In this document: positions 1 through 4,205 of the stretch, one piece after another | Layout: each line of letters starts with the position of its first letter | Numbering within the stretch: the first letter of the stretch is position 1 | Assembly: GCA_015485015.1 (NCBI GenBank) | Contig: WFUK01000391.1 | Span: 1-5,495, forward strand | Direction: 5' to 3' | Length of the DNA stretch: 5,495 nt | Origin: Paracoccaceae bacterium | Lineage (GTDB): Bacteria; Pseudomonadota; Alphaproteobacteria; Rhodobacterales; Rhodobacteraceae | Notes under the pieces: model-generated | Told to the model about the DNA's origin: nothing | What the model saw: only the letters and a program-made list of their open reading frames with translations | Databases searched by the model: none | Program-made: the position numbers and the translations under genes

Positions 1-1661
1 TCTTTCAACTTGCGATAAGCCGCCAGCAAAATCGCCCCTGCCGCCCCAAGCGCCGCTGCCGGCGTCGGGTTGGTGATGCCGCCAAGGATTGAACCCAGCA
101 CCGCAACAATCAATACCAGCGGCGGGAATACCACACGCAAGATATCGTTTTGTGCCAGCCGAGGCCCGGATTTCGCCATCGCATAAAGGATAAACAGGAA
201 CGGAATTGCCAGCCTCACCCAGGCGGAGCCGGGCGAATTGGCGGGGGTGATGAAATATACATCCACCAATATGGCCCCCAATATCCCGAGCGCGCCAAGG
301 ATGAGCGGTGTTTTGCTCTGACGAGGTGAAACACCGTAAGTGATGGTGTATACCAGCGCTGCCAAGGTCAGGATCATCAGCAAACCAGAGCCAAGCAAAG
401 GCGCGTCGGCGATTTTTTGTGCCACAAGCTCGGCAACTTCTTCCGGCGTGCGCTCACGTTCAACTTCACCCAATTCGGCTTTCAGCGCATCAAGCTGTGC
501 GCGCAGGGCAACGGCTGTATCCCATTTTTCCTGACCGTGCTTTTCGATCATCGAAATCTGGCACTGCTCGGAAACATTGGTGCGCAGCTCGGGCTGAACC
601 CCGATTTCGGCGGTGGAGGATACAAAAGTGGACTGGCTACCGGAGAAACCAACGGTATTCATACCAATCGCGGTGCCAATCACAAACAAAGGCGCAAACA
701 CAAACCACATCAACGAGTGGTTTTTACCTTCACCATGGCCCGTCGCGGCCAGCGCCGGAATGGGTGGTGCGTTTTGAGGCTTAAACAGCGCATAAACAAA
801 AGCATATAGCCCATAAAGGAAAGCAAGGAAAATGCCCGGAAGCAGCGCCGCCTGAAACAGCGTGCCAACCGATAGCACCGCCGCATGGCCGAGATATGTC
901 AGCGCATCGGTGCAGCCCGCAAGCTGGGCGCGCTGCTCTTGCGCGGCGGCATAAAGATCACCCGCCAAGGTGCCGAGCAAAACGATCACGATGGAAGGCG
1001 GAATGATCTGCCCCAAAGTGCCCGACGCCGCGATCACCCCTGTGGCCAGCTCGGGCGAATAGCCGTTGCGCAGCATGGTGGGCAAGGAAAGCAGGCCCAT
1101 AGTCACCACGGTAGCGCCAACGATACCGGTGGAAGCGGCCAAAAATGCGCCAACCAGAACCACCGAAACCGCCAAGCCGCCCGGCAATGGGCCAAAAACC
1201 CGCGCCATGGTGGTTAGCAAATCTTCGGCGATCTTGGAGCGCTCAAGCGTAACGCCCATCAGCACAAACATCACAACCGCCAGCAGGGTTTCGATGCTTT
1301 GCCCCGCAAAAACCCGCTCGTTCATGCGGTTTACGACAAAAGACAGCTTGCGATCCAGTGCCCGCTCCCAACCACCTTCAAACAAGGGACCGGTAACGGT
1401 GGGCAAATCCGGATAGCGGAATAACGATATGGTATCGCGCGCGACCCCGTTATTCACCAAGGCCAGATAAGCATCGCTGCGCTGGTCTAGCGCGGCATGC
1501 AGCAATATGCCCGAGCTGTCAAGCGCAGCCAGAATGCCAAACGCGGCTGTGGCGGCCCCCCCGATGGCAAAGGCCACCGGAAACCCCGACATAATGCCGA
1601 GAAACAGGCAGGCGAAGGTAATTATTAGGCCTAACTCGACCCCGTCTAATCCAAATAGCAT
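1..1661 (-). CDS. dctM: TRAP transporter large permease subunit DctM (3' end outside window)
   Basis: This is the large, substrate-translocating membrane subunit of a sodium-driven TRAP importer, working in the inner membrane with DctQ and the periplasmic binding protein DctP. The reading frame is open from the ATG at 1661 to the window edge (553 full codons seen, C-terminal part missing). Family signatures appear in order: GFPVAFAIG (about residues 26-34), STGIVGATVVTMG (177-189), SGTLGQIIPPSIVIVLLG (213-230), LLPGIFLAFLYGLY (273-286) and GGITNPTPAAALGAAGA (about 527-543), the counterpart of the usual TPTEAAA motif. Two stretches are longer than in typical DctM proteins of about 430 residues: a polar loop at about 55-120, and about 200 extra residues at roughly 300-510 that include a charged, helix-rich part (355-424) between hydrophobic segments. 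The start is supported by an AAGGGG Shine-Dalgarno seven bases upstream. It lies 12 bases after dctQ, so the two are surely co-transcribed. It belongs to the class often annotated as mannitol/chloroaromatic compound TRAP permeases, a name that does not fix the substrate. Confidence 0.93.
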   Translation of the reverse strand, partial: MLFGLDGVELGLIITFACLFLGIMSGFPVAFAIGGAATAAFGILAALDSSGILLHAALDQRSDAYLALVNNGVARDTISLFRYPDLPTVTGPLFEGGWERALDRKLSFVVNRMNERVFAGQSIETLLAVVMFVLMGVTLERSKIAEDLLTTMARVFGPLPGGLAVSVVLVGAFLAASTGIVGATVVTMGLLSLPTMLRNGYSPELATGVIAASGTLGQIIPPSIVIVLLGTLAGDLYAAAQEQRAQLAGCTDALTYLGHAAVLSVGTLFQAALLPGIFLAFLYGLYAFVYALFKPQNAPPIPALAATGHGEGKNHSLMWFVFAPLFVIGTAIGMNTVGFSGSQSTFVSSTAEIGVQPELRTNVSEQCQISMIEKHGQEKWDTAVALRAQLDALKAELGEVERERTPEEVAELVAQKIADAPLLGSGLLMILTLAALVYTITYGVSPRQSKTPLILGALGILGAILVDVYFITPANSPGSAWVRLAIPFLFILYAMAKSGPRLAQNDILRVVFPPLVLIVAVLGSILGGITNPTPAAALGAAGAILLAAYRKLK

Positions 1662-1668
1662 CTCACTG

Positions 1669-1674
1669 CCCCTT
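1669..1674 (-). promoter_or_regulatory. Shine-Dalgarno site of dctM
   Basis: Reading the minus strand, AAGGGG overlaps the TAA stop codon of dctQ and lies seven bases before the dctM ATG. Such an arrangement is typical of translational coupling between neighbouring membrane subunits that are needed in equal amounts. It decides the dctM start. Confidence 0.7.
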
Positions 1675-2573
1675 TAGTGAATGGCGGCGGCAACTTCGGC
1701 CGTCTCGTCATTGAGTGAATCTCGGTCGAGATATTTGTCTGCGGAATCTTTGCCCTCGATAAACTCGAGCAAGGAACGATAGAAGAAGCCTATGCCTTGC
1801 AGGATCATCATGAATGCAAAGGAAACCAGCAGCACCTTGAAGAGGAAATAGGCATTAAACCCGTTGGGGGAAAAGCCGATCAACTCGATATTCTCTTTCA
1901 GGAACGGAGCTTTGCGCATCATGGATTCAAGGCTGGCCGAGGCGCTGAATTTTGGCGTCACCAGATTGCGCCACATGAAGAACCAGCCGAATAGCCAGAT
2001 CAGAAGCATTGACGGCATGATGAAAAACAGCGACCCGAACATATCGATCACCTTTTTCGTGCGAAAGCTCACTCTGGCGTAAACCAGATCCACCCGCACA
2101 TGGCCACCCTGCACAAAGGTATATGCGGCCACCAAGGCCACGATCATGGCGTTATAAAGCTTCAGCTCCTCGCCAAACCAGCTCAGGTCTTTGGTGAAAA
2201 CCACGCCAAATGGCCCGATCGAAATTTCGGACACCCGAAAGATGCGCTGCAAAAACACGATCATCACCTGTTGCAGCACCATGATCAGCCCCGCCCAGGC
2301 GAAAAACCGGCCAACCCCGTTGGAAAACCCTTCGATGATCCGCACCATGCGCCACATGAAGGGGCGGTAAAACAATCCGATAACGGTAAGAACCAAAAAC
2401 AGATCGATCAGAACGAATAACAGCTCTTTCGAGGCCCCGTAATAGATAAACCGGATCACGGATTCGGGGTCATTGGCCCAGTTCAGCCATGCCATCGGAT
2501 TGGATAAGGCCGTAAATAAATCTACAAAACCCTGCAACAATTGGGCACCCACCCAGCTTAGCATATCAGCCAT
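1674..2573 (-). CDS. dctQ: TRAP transporter small membrane subunit DctQ
   Basis: This 299-residue protein is the small integral membrane subunit of the TRAP transporter and pairs with DctM in the inner membrane. Hydrophobic segments are visible at about 51-69, 89-109, 141-156, 178-200 and 242-265. The DctQ hallmark is the stretch TFVQGGHVRVDLVY (152-165), in which a helix ends in GGHVRVD before a basic cytoplasmic loop. The protein is much longer than the common 160-200 residue DctQ: there is an amphipathic N-terminal extension of about 50 residues, a polar loop at 202-238 between the last two helices, and an acidic tail (273-295). Such long DctQ proteins are known to accompany the extended DctM class found next to it. 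The start at 2573 has only a GAGAGAGA purine run upstream rather than a good GGAG core, so translation may be weaker than that of dctP. A second ATG three codons in is possible. It lies 81 bases after dctP, with a terminator-like hairpin between them. Confidence 0.93.
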   Translation of the reverse strand: MADMLSWVGAQLLQGFVDLFTALSNPMAWLNWANDPESVIRFIYYGASKELLFVLIDLFLVLTVIGLFYRPFMWRMVRIIEGFSNGVGRFFAWAGLIMVLQQVMIVFLQRIFRVSEISIGPFGVVFTKDLSWFGEELKLYNAMIVALVAAYTFVQGGHVRVDLVYARVSFRTKKVIDMFGSLFFIMPSMLLIWLFGWFFMWRNLVTPKFSASASLESMMRKAPFLKENIELIGFSPNGFNAYFLFKVLLVSFAFMMILQGIGFFYRSLLEFIEGKDSADKYLDRDSLNDETAEVAAAIH

Positions 2574-2602
2574 TCTGTCTCTCTCGATTGTAGGAAATAT
2601 TC

Positions 2603-2638
2603 AAAAAATGCCCCCCGCGATCTTGAGCGGGAGGCATT
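2603..2638 (-). terminator. Intergenic intrinsic terminator/attenuating hairpin between dctP and dctQ
   Basis: On the minus strand, AATGCC pairs with GGCATT (2638-2633 with 2612-2607), a single A/C mismatch follows, and CCCGC pairs with GCGGG (2631-2627 with 2618-2614) around an eight-base loop. Six consecutive T follow in the direction of transcription (2608-2603). This is the form of a Rho-independent terminator. Because dctQ and dctM follow in the same direction with no clear promoter in the 81-base gap, I infer partial termination and 3'-end stabilisation of the dctP message. This pattern is familiar from operons whose binding protein is made in excess. Confidence 0.75.
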
Positions 2639-2654
2639 GTTTTAGGCTTGGAAA

Positions 2655-3737
2655 TTAGCCGAGTACGCGGTCACGCTGGGTGCGATATGCGCTTTCGGAA
2701 GTCGAAATCCAACCGGAAGACGCTGCCATTGATGCATTGTAGCTTTCACGGATTTCAGCGAAAAGCGCATCTTCCATGTAGCCGTCAAGCACTTCGGCAG
2801 ACGCCGCGCCAAATGCATCCCAGATGCTGTCATTGAACTGACGCAACTGAACACCTTCGGAAACAAGGCGCTGCAAGGCGGCACCGTTGTTATTGAGGAA
2901 CTGGGCCAAAGACCACTGGTGAGTGGCGGCAGAAGCGTTCTCGATGATCGACTGGTGCGAAGAGGAAAGCTCGTTGAACACTTCCAGATTGGTCGCCAGA
3001 GACAAAGCAGCGCCCGGCTCGTGGAAACCGGCGGTGTAATAGATCTTGGTGATTTCCTGGAAACCGGCAACTTCGTCTGCCCATGGGCCGATCCACTCGG
3101 TGCCGTCCAATGCGCCAGAAGCCAAGGCTTGATACACTTCGGAACCCGGCAGGTTTTGCACAGATGCGCCAAGCTTGCCAAGCGCTTGACCACCAAGGCC
3201 AGGCATACGGAATTTAAGGCCGTTGAAATCCTCCGGGGAATTCATTTCTTTGGCGAACCAACCACCAGCCTGTGCGCCCGTGTTACCGGCGAGGAAGGCT
3301 TTCAGGTTGAACACTTCACCAAGCTGGTCGTGATATTTGCGGCCATCGCCTTGCAGATACCAGTTTTGCAGCTCTTGTGCGGTCATGCCGAAAGGCACGG
3401 AGGTATAGAATGCATAGCCCGGGTGCTGGCCTACAAAGTAATAGTCTGCCGCGTGATACATGTCAGCTTGGCCCGAAGACACAGCGTCAAATACTTCAAA
3501 CGCGCCCACAAGCTCGCCTGCCGCTTTGATCTCGATGGTCAAAGAGCCATCCGACATAGCGGTGATTTGGTCAGCCACGTGCTGAGCCGCATCAAAAACA
3601 CCCGCAAGGCCACGGCCCCATGAGGTAACCATTGTCAGGGTGCGATTGCCCTGCGCATAGGCCGGAGCGGCCAATGTGCTGGCGGCAGCAGCGGTGCCCC
3701 CAAGTGCGGCTTTAGTTAGAAAAGAACGACGATCCAT
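2655..3737 (-). CDS. dctP: TRAP transporter periplasmic binding protein, TakP-like 2-oxoacid binder
   Basis: This 360-residue periplasmic receptor captures the substrate and hands it to DctQM. Residues 1-28 form a twin-arginine signal: RRSFLTK at 3-9, an Ala-rich hydrophobic stretch, and the likely cleavage site APAYA|Q after residue 28, so export is probably by the Tat system. The mature part has the family landmarks GNTGAQAGGWF (151-161), the KFRMPG strand (175-180) and DGTEWIGPWADEVAGF (211-226). Gln156, Arg177, Glu214 and Trp215 fall at the positions I recall for ligand and sodium contact in Rhodobacter sphaeroides TakP, which binds pyruvate and other 2-oxoacids. The total length also matches TakP. 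The related calcium-lactate binder of Thermus is the main alternative, so lactate is a possible ligand. TakP dimerises through a long C-terminal helix; the helix-rich end here (about 304-358) would allow this. The ATG at 3737 has a strong GGGAGG site. It is the first gene of the operon and is divergent from the ilv leader. Confidence 0.95.
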   Translation of the reverse strand: MDRRSFLTKAALGGTAAAASTLAAPAYAQGNRTLTMVTSWGRGLAGVFDAAQHVADQITAMSDGSLTIEIKAAGELVGAFEVFDAVSSGQADMYHAADYYFVGQHPGYAFYTSVPFGMTAQELQNWYLQGDGRKYHDQLGEVFNLKAFLAGNTGAQAGGWFAKEMNSPEDFNGLKFRMPGLGGQALGKLGASVQNLPGSEVYQALASGALDGTEWIGPWADEVAGFQEITKIYYTAGFHEPGAALSLATNLEVFNELSSSHQSIIENASAATHQWSLAQFLNNNGAALQRLVSEGVQLRQFNDSIWDAFGAASAEVLDGYMEDALFAEIRESYNASMAASSGWISTSESAYRTQRDRVLG

Positions 3738-3743
3738 AGATAA

Positions 3744-3749
3744 CCTCCC
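3744..3749 (-). promoter_or_regulatory. Shine-Dalgarno site of dctP
   Basis: GGGAGG on the minus strand, six bases before the dctP ATG, is a near-perfect match to the anti-Shine-Dalgarno sequence. It is clearly stronger than the site before dctQ, which fits high production of the binding protein. Confidence 0.8.
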
Positions 3750-3755
3750 AGTAAG

Positions 3756-3776
3756 TGGTGCATAGTTTTAGCACCA
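3756..3776. promoter_or_regulatory. Inverted repeat just upstream of the dctP ribosome site
   Basis: TGGTGC and GCACCA form a perfect six-base inverted repeat around a nine-base AT-rich centre, six bases upstream of the dctP Shine-Dalgarno. It could be the binding site of a dimeric regulator (the TGGT/ACCA ends recall GntR-family operators) or a hairpin in the dctP 5' leader. No regulator gene lies in the window, so the factor is unknown. Confidence 0.4.
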
Positions 3777-3814
3777 GATCGATAATAATGTGGGTAAACT
3801 AACCTGACATAACG

Positions 3815-3841
3815 ATTATGCCAACAGGTATTTTTTGCCAA
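3815..3841 (-). promoter_or_regulatory. Candidate promoter of the dctPQM operon
   Basis: On the minus strand, TTGGCA (3841-3836) and CATAAT (3820-3815) match five of six bases each of the sigma-70 -35 and -10 boxes, but the spacer is 15 bases and so shorter than ideal. Transcription from here would give a 5' leader of about 70 bases that contains the 3756-3776 inverted repeat. Further TTGGCA/TGGCA copies nearby make other registers possible. Confidence 0.3.
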
Positions 3842-4001
3842 CATATTGCCATAATTGAATAATAACAATCTCACGTTGCTTTCAACCCAAGGAAAACGAC
3901 CCTAAATCAGCAATCAGCCGATATTCTGCGTTATCACGAAAGATTCGGTAATTTTGGAAATTAAATTAGACATTATGCGCAACAAAATTTTTCAAAGCAC
4001 A

Positions 4002-4030
4002 TTGACCTTTGATAAAAGGCCAAGTAACAA
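4002..4030 (+). promoter_or_regulatory. Candidate promoter of the ilv leader and ilvB
   Basis: TTGACC at 4002-4007 matches five of six bases of the -35 consensus. After exactly 17 bases comes TAACAA (4025-4030), a weak -10 that keeps the key T1, A2 and A5. With this register the last -10 base is -7 and +1 falls at 4037, which is the A of the leader-peptide ATG. The -35 box is convincing and the -10 box is not, so the start site is an inference. Confidence 0.45.
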
Positions 4031-4036
4031 ATATTT

Positions 4037-4093
4037 ATGAACATGAAGATTGAAATTCTAGTCGTGGTGCTGAAAAAGGCGCAAATCGTGTAA
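4037..4093 (+). CDS. ilvL: ilv operon leader peptide (18 residues), attenuation sensor
   Basis: The short frame encodes MNMKIEILVVVLKKAQIV followed by TAA. Nine of 18 residues are branched-chain amino acids (Ile5, Ile7, Leu8, Val9-11, Leu12, Ile17, Val18), with a run of five in a row at 8-12. It is followed 28 bases later by an intrinsic terminator and then by the acetolactate synthase gene. This is the classic layout of an amino-acid attenuator, in which ribosomes stalling at Ile, Leu or Val codons signal shortage of the charged tRNA. The peptide itself needs no enzymatic function. No Shine-Dalgarno is visible within the 18 bases before the ATG, and the promoter candidate places transcription initiation at that ATG, so leaderless translation is likely. 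The ATG at 4043 (Met3) is a possible alternative start and would not remove any control codon. Confidence 0.85.
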   Translation: MNMKIEILVVVLKKAQIV

Positions 4094-4125
4094 AACCCCG
4101 TTTTTATTCGATTTTGCGCTTGCCT
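4077..4125 (+). promoter_or_regulatory. Leader RNA hairpin across the ilvL stop codon (pause/antiterminator candidate)
   Basis: GCGCAAATCG (4079-4088) pairs with CGATTTTGCGC (4109-4119) as ten base pairs with one bulged T. An inner hairpin of AAAAC (4092-4096) and GTTTT (4100-4104) closes a three-base loop. The left arm covers the last codons of the leader peptide, and the inner hairpin includes its stop codon, so a ribosome that reaches the stop would melt the structure. In a shifted register AGGC (4077-4080) can pair with GCCT (4122-4125), which is the left edge of the terminator stem. This would make the extended form an antiterminator. Which register forms in vivo is not shown by sequence. 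Confidence 0.55.
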
Positions 4126-4150
4126 CCAACCAATTGGAGGCTTTTTTTTT
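4122..4150 (+). terminator. ilv attenuator terminator
   Basis: GCCTCCAA (4122-4129) and TTGGAGGC (4134-4141) form a perfect eight-base-pair stem with a CCAA tetraloop, followed by nine T (4142-4150). This is a strong Rho-independent terminator placed between the ilv leader peptide and ilvB. When leader translation is unhindered, transcription should stop here; ribosome stalling at the branched-chain codons should allow readthrough into ilvB. Confidence 0.9.
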
Positions 4151-4167
4151 GCCATGGCTGGGCCAGC

Positions 4168-4180
4168 AGGCCTTTGGCCT
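4168..4180 (+). repeat. Small hairpin between the attenuator and the ilvB ribosome site
   Basis: AGGCC and GGCCT form a perfect five-base inverted repeat around TTT, with a second self-complementary stretch (GCTG/CAGC, 4157-4167) just before it. It lies 13 bases ahead of the ilvB Shine-Dalgarno. It could stabilise the readthrough mRNA or shape the ribosome site, or it may be chance in GC-rich sequence. Confidence 0.35.
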
Positions 4181-4193
4181 TATACTATATGAT

Positions 4194-4197
4194 GGAG
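4194..4197 (+). promoter_or_regulatory. Shine-Dalgarno site of ilvB
   Basis: GGAG lies eight bases before the ATG at 4206 and so selects that start over the two upstream ATGs at 4189 and 4192, which are in another frame that closes at a TGA within a few codons. Confidence 0.75.
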
Positions 4198-4205
4198 TTA
4201 AGCAT

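Larger units (their letters stand above)
3738..4205. other. Divergent AT-rich intergenic region between dctP and ilvB
   Basis: These 468 bases hold no long gene and are visibly richer in A and T than the flanking coding DNA. The dctP side (3738-3860) contains the ribosome site, the 3756-3776 inverted repeat, a second imperfect inverted repeat at 3802-3829 (ACCTG/CAGGT flanking CATAA-CGA-TTATG) and three TGCCA copies (starting at 3819, 3836 and 3847). From about 3860 to 4000 I see only a short AT-rich inverted repeat at 3950-3962 (AATTT-TGG-AAATT) and no convincing gene. The ilv promoter candidate, leader peptide and attenuator fill 4002-4150. Confidence 0.8.

Noticed and set aside
340..1416. 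Several plus-strand open frames of 64-130 codons inside dctM
   Set aside because: The minus-strand frame is continuous and carries DctM motifs throughout; the plus frames overlap one another and have low-complexity, family-less translations.
2642..3623. Overlapping open frames of 184 and 234 codons inside dctP
   Set aside because: They are out-of-frame or antisense shadows of the binding protein, whose full-length frame has a signal peptide and ligand-site residues.
3836..3851. Sigma-54-like element on the minus strand (TGGCA followed by GG-N10-GC spacing)
   Set aside because: The -24 half is good, but the -12 half reads TTGGC in place of TTTGC and no enhancer-binding regulator is in view; the TGGCA repeats explain it as well.
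3950..3962. AATTT-TGG-AAATT inverted repeat upstream of the ilv promoter
   Set aside because: Short AT-only palindromes are expected by chance in such AT-rich sequence; it is noted only as a possible regulator or UP-like site.
3975..4040. 21-codon plus-strand frame whose TGA overlaps the ilvL ATG
   Set aside because: The ATGA overlap hints at coupling, but there is no ribosome site, it covers the predicted promoter and its content has no control-codon bias, so chance is more likely.
3973..4155. 60-codon minus-strand frame in the intergenic region
   Set aside because: It is antisense to the ilv leader and attenuator, and its Lys-rich start is simply the reverse of the terminator T run.
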